This document shows positions 43,533 through 53,327 of a stretch of 64,000 nucleotides of DNA, piece by piece. The notes below the pieces were generated by a model. It made no database searches. It was given only the letters and a program-made list of their open reading frames with translations, and was not told the DNA's origin. Each line of letters starts with the position of its first letter. The stretch's first letter is position 1. Position numbers and translations under genes: made by a program. Source of the stretch: Prolixibacter denitrificans. Lineage in GTDB: Bacteria; Bacteroidota; Bacteroidia; Bacteroidales; Prolixibacteraceae. The stretch lies in assembly GCF_003014495.1 (NCBI RefSeq), contig NZ_PYGC01000003.1, positions 372,001 to 436,000 of the forward strand, in the 5' to 3' direction.

Positions 43533-44111
43533 TTATACCATCTGCATCAATCGCCCGATCCCCTTATTCCGCACAATGCGCTTCACCGGCGACAAACCAA
43601 GCAGCGACGAACGTATCTCATTTACAAAATCGACATTAAACCAATTTCCCGGCTGATCAGCACCTTTTATTTTTACCGCAATTACGGTGCGTAGTGTAGA
43701 ACCACGTACCCGGAAAGCATGCTCGCTGTATTTTGCCGGATGAAAATGAATGTACCGGTCCGTATTTCTTCCTTCCAGTAATATCCATTTCGACGCATCA
43801 GGAAGTACCATAAAACGATATTTCTTCTCATTATTCAACCATTCCCGGTAGGATGACAAGTTGAACGTTTTTTTCTCCAAAAGTTCGGTTGAAACCGTGT
43901 CCAATATTTCCTGCACAGATAACGTCCCCAAATAAATATCGGTCATGGGAGCACCAATTCCCGAAAGGATTTCCTCTAATTCACTATCGCCTGGTTTGAG
44001 GTTGACTGCATCGGTAATGAATTGGCGAATGTAGCCTAGATGATGTTTCAGTGGATTGAAAATAAGCGGAGGCGGAACATCAAAATAATTATGTACTTTT
44101 AAACTTCCCAT
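43533..44111 (-). CDS. Conserved hypothetical protein (Bacteroidota)
   Basis: A 192-residue soluble protein that I recall as a recurring Bacteroidota hypothetical, without a known domain name. It opens with FNPLKHHLGYIRQFI, has SVQEILDTVSTELLEK, then SYREWLNNEKKYRFMVLPD, and a His/Arg-rich section, YIHFHPAKYSEHAFRVRGST, which looks like a ligand-binding core. No signal peptide. Start at ATG 44111 (an in-frame ATG at 44129 is less likely because it nears the divergent gene). The 19-base gap to the divergent aminotransferase suggests a shared promoter region. Confidence 0.75.
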   Translation of the reverse strand: MGSLKVHNYFDVPPPLIFNPLKHHLGYIRQFITDAVNLKPGDSELEEILSGIGAPMTDIYLGTLSVQEILDTVSTELLEKKTFNLSSYREWLNNEKKYRFMVLPDASKWILLEGRNTDRYIHFHPAKYSEHAFRVRGSTLRTVIAVKIKGADQPGNWFNVDFVNEIRSSLLGLSPVKRIVRNKGIGRLMQMV

Positions 44112-44130
44112 TTCAATAAATGTAAGCAAT

Positions 44131-44925
44131 ATGACGCAAATGCGATCGGAGGAGCATCAAATGTCATCCAAATTCCCGGTGGAGCTTTACGAGGTAATTC
44201 GTGTTATCCGAAAAGTACCGCTTTTACTGGAAGAGCACCTAAACCGGTTATATCAATCGGCCCGGTTGGCTGAGGTATATCATTTGCCCGGTCCGGTCGC
44301 ACTGGAGGAAAAGTTGACTTCGTTTTTGCGCAACAGTGAGGTTACGGAAGGAAATATCCGGTTATCGTTAACCGTTCATTCGGAAGAAGATGTACCGGAG
44401 CCAACACTGGCATTTATTCCGCACCGTTATCCGGGAGACAAGGAGTATAATGAAGGAGTTCGATTAAGAACACTGATGGCTCAGCGTGAATTGCCTAATG
44501 CGAAAATCTATCGCCCGGTTTTACGTCAACGAACCGATGAAATCATCGCCGAAGGGAAATATTATGAGGTATTGCTGGTAAATCACGAAGGATACATCAC
44601 CGAAGGAAGTCGTTCCAATGTATTTTTTATCAAAGGAAACCGGTTGTACACTCCTCCCACACAGCAAGTGTTGCCCGGTATTACCCGAAAAGTTATTCTT
44701 CGTTTATGCATCGAAAACGACATCCTGATAAGTGAAGAACCAATTAAACTGTTGGAACTGGACACTTTCGATGCGGTATTTATTTCGGGAACATCCGTCA
44801 AGGTTTTGGCCGTTTCCCATATCGATGACCACCATTTTGACAACGGGAATATGCTCGTAAAAAGAATCGGTCGCCTGTACGACGAACAGATTGAATCTTA
44901 CATCCGAAATAAAATTATGCCTTGA
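44131..44925 (+). CDS. Class IV aminotransferase (branched-chain/ADC-lyase type)
   Basis: A 264-residue PLP enzyme of fold type IV. The PLP lysine is K125 in ELPNAKIYRPV; GYITEGSRSNVFF is the phosphate/cofactor-binding signature, and PPTQQVLPGITRKVIL follows. The sequence does not separate branched-chain aminotransferase, D-amino acid aminotransferase and aminodeoxychorismate lyase. The first ATG (44131) gives ten extra residues over ATG 44161, so the start is uncertain. TACTTTTA, a near -7 element, lies at 44094. Confidence 0.85.
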   Translation: MTQMRSEEHQMSSKFPVELYEVIRVIRKVPLLLEEHLNRLYQSARLAEVYHLPGPVALEEKLTSFLRNSEVTEGNIRLSLTVHSEEDVPEPTLAFIPHRYPGDKEYNEGVRLRTLMAQRELPNAKIYRPVLRQRTDEIIAEGKYYEVLLVNHEGYITEGSRSNVFFIKGNRLYTPPTQQVLPGITRKVILRLCIENDILISEEPIKLLELDTFDAVFISGTSVKVLAVSHIDDHHFDNGNMLVKRIGRLYDEQIESYIRNKIMP

Positions 44926-44959
44926 TTATTTTGGAGGCGATATTCAGCACAGCATAAAA

Positions 44960-44986
44960 AAGGTCCGCCTGAATTAGGCGAACCTT
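44960..44986 (-). terminator. Terminator between convergent genes
   Basis: AAGGT-c-CGCCT pairs with AGGCG-a-ACCTT around GAATT; the A-run at 44956-44961 gives a T-run on the minus strand, ending the gene at 45011. Confidence 0.8.
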
Positions 44987-45010
44987 ATGTTTGGTTATTA
45001 GTTACATTCT

Positions 45011-45667
45011 TTAATTCATCGCAACAGGAATACCCAGTATTTCGAGAGTCTGAGGCTCTGCTTCAAAAGCAATCCGGTTGATCTCTACAAACCGGTTGTA
45101 CCAGTTCTCCAGGTCGCGAATTTTTTTCTCCAAATCCACCACCTCTTTTATTTCCGACCCCTTTTGCTTTCGGTATTCCCTGAAAACCTGTCGCATGACA
45201 TCAATTAGATTACGTGCCTGTATTAATTCACTTTCCGGCACATTAACTTTCAGCATGGCTTCTTTTATTGACTCGTTTTCCAGTAACGAGCTATAAAAAA
45301 TGTCGGCCTGTGAAAGCCATTTCTCATAGTCAGGATGTTCCGGATAAGTACGACTCCAGATACCCTTTGCTTTTGCATCTTCCATTTCCTGCACTAGCTG
45401 ACGGTGCCGGTTATAGAAGTTTTCAAAATCGGTTTTAACTGTTTTAAATGACTCAAGTAATAAACGTTCTTTCCCGTTGTAATCATCCGGTAAGCGATTT
45501 AACCGGATAACTTCTTCCAGAAGATTACGTGCAGAATGCATCGCACCAAAATCGTAACCGTAATTTGCCAACCGCGTCATGATTTCGGGTTCACTCAGAA
45601 TACGGTAAATAGAATTCTCAATTCTGGCCAGTGTAGTAGCCATTCTTTTGTCTCGGTTTGTAATCAT
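45011..45667 (-). CDS. Helical protein of unknown function
   Basis: A 218-residue, Glu/Lys/Arg-rich protein with long predicted helices and a coiled coil (about 165-195), no signal peptide or membrane segment. Not recognised. Its C-terminus, INRIAFEAEPQTLEILGIP, matches the pattern at the end of the protein at 22122-22790 (Ala-x-x-Phe, Pro-Gln, Leu/Phe-x-x-Pro). It stands alone, convergent with the aminotransferase. Confidence 0.7.
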   Translation of the reverse strand: MITNRDKRMATTLARIENSIYRILSEPEIMTRLANYGYDFGAMHSARNLLEEVIRLNRLPDDYNGKERLLLESFKTVKTDFENFYNRHRQLVQEMEDAKAKGIWSRTYPEHPDYEKWLSQADIFYSSLLENESIKEAMLKVNVPESELIQARNLIDVMRQVFREYRKQKGSEIKEVVDLEKKIRDLENWYNRFVEINRIAFEAEPQTLEILGIPVAMN

Positions 45668-45890
45668 AATGGGAAGTTTTTTGGGATGGATAACTAAACT
45701 TCAATGCGATCAAGTTACGCAATATATCATATGTAGTATGTCATTCTGTTAAGCACTTAACAATTGTTTCAATTTTTTTACATCCGATGAGCATTCTTGC
45801 CACATACCTATTTCGAATGGTTTATTCAATTGAATCTTAACTAACACCGCTCGTGTTTTTATTCTTACTTGAAATGCCACAAAAGGATAC

Positions 45891-45920
45891 AAAAAAGAGG
45901 AAGTTTTTGTACCTCCTCTC
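45891..45920 (-). terminator. Terminator after the NIPSNAP gene
   Basis: On the minus strand AGAGGA pairs with TCCTCT across a loop of about 12 bases, and T6 follows. It lies about 35 bases past the stop at 45953. Confidence 0.7.
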
Positions 45921-45952
45921 TGTATTTTCATTCTTACTTGAATCTGCCGTCT

Positions 45953-46735
45953 CTATATCTGGGAATAACTCATCCGCTCATAATATCGGTTGACAACGTA
46001 CGAAACACTGTTGGCATATTCGGGTTTGTCTTTCATTACTTGCCACTCTTCACTTTCATCAAATTTTTTCCACCGATTGTCGCGTTCTTCCATATTGTTA
46101 AAACTGAGCATATAGGTTAACGACGGCATGGTATCGCCCGCCAGCACTTTGGCAAAAAACAACGGAGAAAGTCCAACCTCGTTGAATAGTCCCAGTTCTT
46201 CATTATTGAACATCTCTATCTTTCTTTTCGCAGCGTCTTCGCTGTAACTTTGATAATTGCGCAATTCAAACACATTCTGTTCCCGGGAGGGAATTTTCAG
46301 TTCCGGAAAACCGGAAATAGCTTCCAGCAAATAGGTTGTATAGCGCGTATAAACAGAATCCTCAAGTGAAAGAGAATTATACTTCTTCGATGCTTCCTGG
46401 AATATCTTATTTTCGGCCAACTCTTCCTTTACCTTAAAAAAGTCTTTGCCAGAATCGTAGGGAATAAGCAACAACATCCGGCCAGGATACCTGGCTTTCA
46501 TCTCTCTGAAAACACCTACAGGTTCGGCACCGGCCCTGTTTAATGCGGGAATCAATGCATACCTAAAATACTGGTCAAGGAATTCCTGTCTATTGAGACG
46601 AACCAGTTCATATTCCCGTAATTCGTAAAACTGCTTATGAGAAGAAGAGGCTTTTCCTGCTCCAAAAACACTCGTTGATACAGCCGTACCTACAGTTCCC
46701 AGCATGGCGGAACGAAGAAAGTTGCGACGTTTCAT
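45953..46735 (-). CDS. NIPSNAP-family protein with Tat-like signal
   Basis: A 260-residue protein. The N-terminus MKRRNFLRSAMLGTVGTAVS is a twin-arginine-type signal (RRNFLR), so it is probably exported folded. Two NIPSNAP repeats follow: YELREYELVRLNRQEFLDQY (about 37-56) and FELRNYQSYSEDAAKRK (about 152-168). NIPSNAP domains have a ferredoxin-like dimeric alpha/beta fold and no agreed activity. It is divergent from the DUF5009 acyltransferase-like gene across 163 bases. Confidence 0.85.
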   Translation of the reverse strand: MKRRNFLRSAMLGTVGTAVSTSVFGAGKASSSHKQFYELREYELVRLNRQEFLDQYFRYALIPALNRAGAEPVGVFREMKARYPGRMLLLIPYDSGKDFFKVKEELAENKIFQEASKKYNSLSLEDSVYTRYTTYLLEAISGFPELKIPSREQNVFELRNYQSYSEDAAKRKIEMFNNEELGLFNEVGLSPLFFAKVLAGDTMPSLTYMLSFNNMEERDNRWKKFDESEEWQVMKDKPEYANSVSYVVNRYYERMSYSQI

Positions 46736-46898
46736 GGTTGTTTTATCAGTTTGGTTAATAGACTTATTAAGTTACACAGTTTGAAGAAGGATAGCAACTT
46801 TACTTTGTTTTCCAGCTTTTCACTTTTTGAAAATGAGAGTTTTATCTATCTTCAGGAATGCTTTTCTTCCTGAAAACTGACTAACTAACCGTAACACC

Positions 46899-48008
46899 AT
46901 GAATCGACAAACAGCTACTACGCTGAAGACCGATCGCATTTTTGCTATCGATTTTTTCCGCGGGATCACCATGTTCCTGCTCATTGGCGAATCAACTCAT
47001 TTGTATCATTACCTGGTTGCTCCGTCACTGGATGAAACCATTATCTCTGCCATTGGCACACAATTACATCATCATCCGTGGAATGGATTGCGCTTTTGGG
47101 ATTTAATCCAACCATTTTTCATGTTTATTGTTGGCGTGTCCATGCCTTTCTCCTTCGGGAAGCGATGGCAACGTGGCGACAGTTGGAACCTGACCTTCCG
47201 CCATGCCCTAAAACGCTCATTCCTTCTGCTCTTTTTCGGCTGGGCCTTATACTGTATTGGTCCGGGAAAACTGACTTTCGAGTTATGGAATGTATTGGCG
47301 CAACTGTCATTTACCTATCTGGTCGCGTTTCTTTTGATGCGAAAATCAATTCCCACCCAAATCATCGTCACGTTTCTGTTTTTAATTGGATCAGAATTAC
47401 TGTATCGCTTATTTTGGGTATCCGGATTCGACCAACCTTTTACACCCGATCACAATTTTGGCTCGTGGGTCGATTTGCAACTAATGGGGAAACTTTCGGG
47501 CGGACATTGGGTGGCCTTTAATGCTGTGCCCACCACCGCCCATACGATGTGGGGCGTATTGGCCGGCATGGTCTTGAAAAGCAGCCGTACCAACCGAAAG
47601 AAAATTCAAATACTGCTACTTGCCGGTATAATTGGAATTATCATAGGCTATGCGCTTAATCCGGTTACTCCGGTTATCAAGCGTATCTGCACCAGCTCTT
47701 TTGTTCTTGCCAGCGGAGGCTGGAGTTTCATCGCTTTGGCACTCTCCTTCTGGCTCATCGATGTAGTTGGTTTTAAAAAGGTACCTGCTTTTTTTGCCAT
47801 TGTCGGGATGAATCCATTATTCATCTACTTACTGACCAATACCGGTGGTTCCCGATGGCTTTGGGGAATCGTCAAACCGTTTAGCTTTGGCATTTTCAGC
47901 TGGATGGGAGAAGTCCCGTCAGAAATAATCACCGCATCTATCGTTTGGTTTTTACTTTGGTATATCTGTTATTTCCTATACAAAAGGAAGATTTTTATTC
48001 GTATTTAA
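46899..48008 (+). CDS. DUF5009/NagX-like membrane acyltransferase
   Basis: A 369-residue membrane protein with ten to eleven hydrophobic helices. The N-terminus AIDFFRGITMFLLIGEST and the segment RFWDLIQPFFMFIVGVSMPFS match the heparan-alpha-glucosaminide acetyltransferase-like (NagX/YeiB) group, known as DUF5009 in Bacteroidota. Members move an acetyl group across the inner membrane to a sugar or are predicted to. Often found near glycan-degradation genes; here it is alone. Substrate unknown. Confidence 0.85.
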   Translation: MNRQTATTLKTDRIFAIDFFRGITMFLLIGESTHLYHYLVAPSLDETIISAIGTQLHHHPWNGLRFWDLIQPFFMFIVGVSMPFSFGKRWQRGDSWNLTFRHALKRSFLLLFFGWALYCIGPGKLTFELWNVLAQLSFTYLVAFLLMRKSIPTQIIVTFLFLIGSELLYRLFWVSGFDQPFTPDHNFGSWVDLQLMGKLSGGHWVAFNAVPTTAHTMWGVLAGMVLKSSRTNRKKIQILLLAGIIGIIIGYALNPVTPVIKRICTSSFVLASGGWSFIALALSFWLIDVVGFKKVPAFFAIVGMNPLFIYLLTNTGGSRWLWGIVKPFSFGIFSWMGEVPSEIITASIVWFLLWYICYFLYKRKIFIRI

Positions 48009-48013
48009 ATCCA

Positions 48014-48045
48014 TAAAAAAAGCCACCCGAAGGTGGCCTTTTTTA
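48014..48045. terminator. Bidirectional terminator
   Basis: GCCACC/GGTGGC stem with a CGAA-type loop, flanked by A7 and T6. It serves both the acyltransferase gene and nifJ. Confidence 0.85.
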
Positions 48046-48062
48046 TTATAATGAGCTTCAAA

Positions 48063-51000
48063 TTATTCTTCAAGAGCCCAGTCCATGGCAGCCATACGTT
48101 GGTATGACCGGTAGCGCCATTTAGCATTAGCTTCGGCAGCTTTGAAAAGCTGATCGGCTTCAGCCGGGAACGACTTCTTCAGTGCTGTATAACGTACCTC
48201 ACCGTTCAGGAAATCCTGGAATTTGCTCCAATCCGGTTCTTTCGAATCAAGCTGGAACGGATTCTTGCCTTCGTCCTCAAGTTGAGGATTAAAGCGGAAC
48301 AGGCTCCAGTAACCGCTTTCAACGGCACGTTTTTCTTCTTCCTGTGAGCGTCCCATCGAGCTACGCAATCCGTGAGCAATACATGGTGCGTAAGCGATAA
48401 TCAAGGATGGTCCGGGATAAGCTTCAGCTTCACGCAATGCTTTGAGGTATTGAGACTGACTTGAGCCCATTGCCACCTGAGCAACATATACGTAACCGTA
48501 ACTCATGGCCATAGCTCCGAGGTCTTTTTTCCGGATTTTCTTACCAGAAGCAGCAAACTTGGCTACAGCACCAACCGGAGTTGATTTCGAAGCCTGTCCA
48601 CCGGTATTCGAGTAAACCTCGGTATCGAGTACCAATACATTCACATCTTCACCTGATGCCAACACGTGGTCCAAACCTCCGTAACCGATATCGTATGCCC
48701 ATCCGTCACCACCGAAAATCCACATCGACTTCTTCACAAGATATTGCTTCAGCGACTCGATTTCACGAGCATAACCGGCATCTTTTCCTTTGATGGCTTC
48801 AAGCACTTTCGCGGTAGCTTCTTCTGATTTCTCAGCATTAGCCATACCTTCCAACCATTCGGTGAAAGCTTCACGTTCTGCATCGTCAATACCATTATTG
48901 AGTGCTTTGCTCATCACATTGGCCAGACGCTCACGCTGTGCGTTCACACCTTCAGCCATACCGAAACCATATTCGGCGTTGTCTTCGAAGAGTGAGTTTG
49001 CCCATGCAGGTCCTTGTCCGCTTTCGTTGTTAGAGCAGTATGGAGTTGCCGGAGCTGAACCACCATAAATGGAAGAACAACCCGTAGCATTGGCAATCAT
49101 CATGCGCTCACCGAAGAGCTGAGTTGTCAATTTTACGTAAGGAGTTTCACCACAACCGGCGCAAGCACCAGAGAATTCGAAGAGAGGTTGTGCAAACTGC
49201 GAGTTCTTCACTGTTTTGTTCTTGTCAACCAGCTTGTCTTTGTACGATACATTGGCGGCAAAGTAATCCCAACGCTCTACTTCCGGTTCCTGAGTTCCCA
49301 GCGGTTTCATCACCAGAGCTTTTTCCTTGGCAGGACAAACGTCAGCACAGTTACCACAACCGGTACAATCGAGCGGAGCAACCTGAATACGGAACTGTAA
49401 TCCGGCGAATTGTTTTCCATTGGCTTTGATGGTTTCGGTTCCTTCTGGAACACCAGCCATTTCTTCCTCATTTACCAGGAATGGACGAATGGCAGCGTGA
49501 GGACAAACATAAGCACACTGGTTACACTGAATACAATTTTCCGGCACCCATTCCGGTACATCAACAGCAATACCACGTTTTTCAAAAGCAGTTGTTCCGG
49601 CAGGGAACGTACCATCTTCGATTCCTTTGAAGGTAGAAACCGGGAGGTCATCACCCTTTTGTGCATTGATAACGTCTACCACATTCTTGATGAAATCGGG
49701 ACGATTTTCGGCATTGGCTTCACCATTTTTGCCCAGCTTGGCCCATTCAGCAGGAACTTCAATTTTCTGCACGTTTTTACCACCGGCATCAACGGCTGCA
49801 AAGTTCATGTTGACAATGGTTTCACCTTTCATACCATACGATTTCACAATCGCTTTCTTCATCTCGTCAACAGCCATTTCGTAAGGAATGACTTCGGTAA
49901 TTTTAAAGAAGGCTGACTGCATGATGGTATTGGTACGGTTACCCAAACCAATTTCGGTAGCCAGTTTCGTACCATTGATGATGTAGAAACTAATGTTGTT
50001 CTCTGCCATGTAACGCTTCATGTGATCTGGCAGACGTTTCTTCGTTTCTTCTTCATCCCAGATGGTATTCAACAGGAAGGAACCACCTTTTTTCAAACCT
50101 TTCAATACTTCGTACTGATTCAGATAAGCCGGTACGTGACAGGCCACGAAGTCAGGAGTAGTAATTAGATAGGTCGAACGAATTGGTTCGTCACCGAAAC
50201 GCAGGTGCGATGCGGTAAAACCACCGGATTTTTTCGAGTCGTAAGCAAAATATGCCTGACAGTATTTGTCGGTTGAACCACCAATGATTTTGATGGAGTT
50301 TTTGTTTGCACCAACTGTACCATCCGATCCAAGACCGTAGAATTTAGCTTCATACAATCCATCAGGAGATACTTTTACTTCAGGAAGCAACGGCAGCGAC
50401 TTGAAGGTCACGTCGTCTTCGATACCAACGGTAAATTGATTTTTTGGTTCGGGCAATTCCAGGTTGTTGTAAACCGAAATGATTTGCGCAGGTGTAGTAT
50501 CTTTTGATCCTAATCCGTAACGTCCACCAACTACCAGCGGGGCATCTTTCTGTCCGTAATAAATTTCGCGAACGTCCAGGTACAATGGTTCACCGTTGGC
50601 TCCCGGTTCTTTGGTACGGTCGAGTACAGCAATACGCTTAACTGATTTCGGCATTACATTGAGCAGGTATTTAGCTGAGAACGGACGATACAGGTGTACG
50701 GTAACCAAACCTACTTTTTTGCCTTGAGCAGCTAAATAGTCGATGGTTTCGCGAATGGTTTCGGTAACCGACCCCATGGCGATGATAATATTTTCAGCAT
50801 CAGCTGCACCGTAGTAAGTGAATGGATGATATTCACGACCGGTAATTTTGCTGATCTCTTTCATGTAGTTCTCAACGATATCCGGAACGTCATCGTAGAA
50901 AACGTTAGAAGCTTCCTTAGCCTGGAAGAAAATGTCGGGGTTCTGGGCAGTACCGCGGGTTACAGGATGCTCCGGATTCAACGCACGATCGCGGAATTCC

Positions 51001-51608
51001 TGCAAAGCTTCCATGTCAACTAGTGGTGCCATATCTTCATTTTCGAGTACTTCAATTTTCTGAATCTCGTGAGAAGTGCGGAACCCATCGAAGAAGTGTA
51101 CGAAAGGCACACGGCTTTTGATGGTTGACAGGTGAGCGATACCAGCCAAATCCATTGCTTCCTGAACGGAACCGGAAGCCAGCATTGCAAAACCGGTCTG
51201 ACGGGCGGCGTAAACGTCACTGTGATCACCAAAGATTGACAGTGCATGTGTCGCCAGGGCACGGGCACTTACGTGGAATACTGTGGGTAAAAGCTCACCC
51301 GCAATCTTGTACATATTGGGGATCATCAGCAAGAGGCCTTGCGATGCGGTATACGTTGAAGTTAATGCACCCGACTGCAATGCTCCGTGAACAGCACCGG
51401 AAGCTCCACCCTCACTTTGCATCTCTGCCAGACGAACCGGTTGTCCGAAAATGTTTTCACGGCCTTTAGCCGCCCATTCATCTACACTTTCCGCCATGGG
51501 AGATGACGGCGTAATGGGATAAATACAAGCCACTTCGCTAAACATATAGCTGACGTGTGAAGCAGCGTAGTTACCATCACAGGTTATGAACTTCTTTTTG
51601 TTTGCCAT
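48063..51608 (-). CDS. nifJ: Pyruvate:ferredoxin (flavodoxin) oxidoreductase, single chain
   Basis: An 1181-residue, full-length homodimeric PFOR that turns pyruvate and CoA to acetyl-CoA, CO2 and reduced ferredoxin. The alpha-like start YPITPSSPMAESVDEWA is followed by the gamma-type region, two 4Fe-4S motifs (CIQCNQCAYVCPHAA and CTGCGNCADVCPAKEKAL), the third cluster pair CAGCGETPYVK, and the TPP site (GDGWAYDIGYGGLDHVL, LDTEVYSNTGGQASKSTP). Coenzyme A loop GSDGTVGANKNSIKII is present. Together with korAB it points to a mainly anaerobic life. It is a single-gene unit with a shared terminator downstream. Confidence 0.97.
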   Translation of the reverse strand: MANKKKFITCDGNYAASHVSYMFSEVACIYPITPSSPMAESVDEWAAKGRENIFGQPVRLAEMQSEGGASGAVHGALQSGALTSTYTASQGLLLMIPNMYKIAGELLPTVFHVSARALATHALSIFGDHSDVYAARQTGFAMLASGSVQEAMDLAGIAHLSTIKSRVPFVHFFDGFRTSHEIQKIEVLENEDMAPLVDMEALQEFRDRALNPEHPVTRGTAQNPDIFFQAKEASNVFYDDVPDIVENYMKEISKITGREYHPFTYYGAADAENIIIAMGSVTETIRETIDYLAAQGKKVGLVTVHLYRPFSAKYLLNVMPKSVKRIAVLDRTKEPGANGEPLYLDVREIYYGQKDAPLVVGGRYGLGSKDTTPAQIISVYNNLELPEPKNQFTVGIEDDVTFKSLPLLPEVKVSPDGLYEAKFYGLGSDGTVGANKNSIKIIGGSTDKYCQAYFAYDSKKSGGFTASHLRFGDEPIRSTYLITTPDFVACHVPAYLNQYEVLKGLKKGGSFLLNTIWDEEETKKRLPDHMKRYMAENNISFYIINGTKLATEIGLGNRTNTIMQSAFFKITEVIPYEMAVDEMKKAIVKSYGMKGETIVNMNFAAVDAGGKNVQKIEVPAEWAKLGKNGEANAENRPDFIKNVVDVINAQKGDDLPVSTFKGIEDGTFPAGTTAFEKRGIAVDVPEWVPENCIQCNQCAYVCPHAAIRPFLVNEEEMAGVPEGTETIKANGKQFAGLQFRIQVAPLDCTGCGNCADVCPAKEKALVMKPLGTQEPEVERWDYFAANVSYKDKLVDKNKTVKNSQFAQPLFEFSGACAGCGETPYVKLTTQLFGERMMIANATGCSSIYGGSAPATPYCSNNESGQGPAWANSLFEDNAEYGFGMAEGVNAQRERLANVMSKALNNGIDDAEREAFTEWLEGMANAEKSEEATAKVLEAIKGKDAGYAREIESLKQYLVKKSMWIFGGDGWAYDIGYGGLDHVLASGEDVNVLVLDTEVYSNTGGQASKSTPVGAVAKFAASGKKIRKKDLGAMAMSYGYVYVAQVAMGSSQSQYLKALREAEAYPGPSLIIAYAPCIAHGLRSSMGRSQEEEKRAVESGYWSLFRFNPQLEDEGKNPFQLDSKEPDWSKFQDFLNGEVRYTALKKSFPAEADQLFKAAEANAKWRYRSYQRMAAMDWALEE

Positions 51609-51673
51609 TTGATTTTGACTTTAATAGTATAATAATCGTTTGTCGTATAATTAGTTGAATCGTAAATCCTTTT

Positions 51674-52885
51674 TCAATATAAAAAACCGAATAACCATAG
51701 TGGAATAATATTGCCGTCTCCTATTTCAATCATGTCGGCGGCACCGTATTGTCCCTGTTTTTCGGGCTGTGTATATTTTCCCCCTACCCAGAAATCGTAT
51801 TTCCCGTTTACCCGGAAATCCGCTTCAGTAGTCGAGGTTAGTTTATGCTGGTATCCAACCTGATTGTAGAAAAATGTCTGCCTCAGGTTACGGTTGTTGA
51901 TGTTCTCAGGAGCAATGGCATGCAGCAGGTTGGTATTGTGCAGGTATACCAAATCGGGTTTCTTCAGCTGACCGTTGTTACCATTGGGAAAAAGCAGGTT
52001 GATAAGCCGTGCATTTTTCAGGTAACGGAGGTAATTCAGAACGGTTGCCCGTGATGTCTCCACTTCGGAGCTCAATTTACTCACATTTGGCGCCAAAGGC
52101 ATCTGAGCACTGATGATCTGCAACAGCTTTCGCAGTTTTGGCAGATATTTCAGCTCGATTTGGTTGAGATAAGTAACATCAATTTCCAAAGCGAGGTTCA
52201 CGTGTTTCAACAGATTTTCCGTATAAAAAACCTGATTATTGATAAAGTACGGATAATAACCGAACTTCAGGTAATCGGGAAAATAAGCTAAAGGCCTCAC
52301 TGAACTGATGATATCGCGGGCGATTTCCTCGTGACGGTTAATAATATCATCCAGGGTAACTTTCGTGAAATTTTTCCCTGTACGGTAATTCAAATACTCA
52401 CGAAACGAAAGGCCTTCGAGATGATAAACACGGGCAATGTCTTTTAATGCTTCGTTACCTTCTATTACCCTAAGAACCGGTGAACCGCTGAAAATTACTT
52501 TCAACCCGGGCAATTCATCGTAACACTGCCGCAACTCTGTTGCCCATTCCGGGTACTTATGCACCTGATCGAGAATCAGAACTTTCCCTCCCCGCTTGTA
52601 AAATTCATCGGCAAATGAAAAAATACGGCGACGGGTGAAATAGAAATGATTCATGTTGACATACAGACAACTCTTGTCTTCGCCAAAATAATCTCTTACA
52701 TACTGCAGCAGAAAGGTGGTCTTCCCCACTCCTCTGAATCCCTTAATACCAATCAGGCGATGTTCCCAATCAATATCCTTGACCAGCTCCCGGTGAATCA
52801 AATCATTTGACTCACGGACTAAATAGCGATGTGTGTTAAGAAAGTATTCCACCTTTAGTAAAGTATTTTCAACAAAAATAAACAT
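51674..52885 (-). CDS. P-loop ATPase with a C-terminal DUF4143-type domain
   Basis: A 403-residue protein. Walker A is GIKGFRGVGKTTFLL (about 47-61), the Walker B-like segment is KVLILDQVHKYPEWATEL, and a sensor-like IFSGSPVLRVIEG follows. The C-terminal half (about 200-395), with LLQIISAQMPLAPNVSKLS, SRATVLNYLRYLKNARLI and ADFRVNGKYDFWVGGKYT, matches DUF4143, a winged-helix plus restriction-endonuclease-like fold. This class of ATPase is widespread and poorly understood. No toxin, nuclease partner or mobile element is next to it. Confidence 0.85.
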   Translation of the reverse strand: MFIFVENTLLKVEYFLNTHRYLVRESNDLIHRELVKDIDWEHRLIGIKGFRGVGKTTFLLQYVRDYFGEDKSCLYVNMNHFYFTRRRIFSFADEFYKRGGKVLILDQVHKYPEWATELRQCYDELPGLKVIFSGSPVLRVIEGNEALKDIARVYHLEGLSFREYLNYRTGKNFTKVTLDDIINRHEEIARDIISSVRPLAYFPDYLKFGYYPYFINNQVFYTENLLKHVNLALEIDVTYLNQIELKYLPKLRKLLQIISAQMPLAPNVSKLSSEVETSRATVLNYLRYLKNARLINLLFPNGNNGQLKKPDLVYLHNTNLLHAIAPENINNRNLRQTFFYNQVGYQHKLTSTTEADFRVNGKYDFWVGGKYTQPEKQGQYGAADMIEIGDGNIIPLWLFGFLY

Positions 52886-53327
52886 TCACATCACCATTTT
52901 GCTATCTGTAGATTACAATTTCACCTTTCAGATGCAATTTATATCTGGTAAAAATAAATACAAGATTTCTTCTAGCTGAAAATTATGATATTCAACAAGG
53001 TAGAATTTTGAATTTCATCTGTCTCACTTTTCTCTCCGCACACTCGCTATTGCCTAAAATCAAACACGTTACACCTACCACCCTGATTTGTAATACAAAT
53101 GATACATCTTTTTATCCTCAATGAAACAACATCATATTATTCTTGCTAATGGAAACTAACCGCACCGGTAGAAGATTCTGAAACGGAAATTCCTCATAGA
53201 AACAAACCTTCCGGAAAGACGCTCTTTAGCTTATAGTGTGTCGCGTGATTTTACAGGACAATGCGGTATAACTGAAACAATCACAGTTTCGAACAGCCCG
53301 GCTTCGGGTACCAATGACATTCAATGT
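52886..53327. other. 442-base non-coding gap with a palindrome
   Basis: No credible gene. It lies between the ATPase and the response regulator, divergent. It contains the palindrome ATTTGTA-A-TACAAAT (53086-53100), a possible operator. No exact TTTG-N19-TAnnTTTG promoter could be found. Confidence 0.5.

Noticed and set aside
45749-45931. A 60-residue frame over the NIPSNAP terminator
   Set aside because: It overlaps a good terminator hairpin and has no family signature.
51674-52885. Defence-system ATPase
   Set aside because: DUF4143 ATPases occur in many contexts; no nuclease, toxin or mobile element is adjacent, so a defence role is unsupported.
53238-53327. Upstream extension of the response regulator from a GTG
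   Set aside because: Adds 30 low-complexity residues before the receiver; the ATG at 53328 fits regulator length better.
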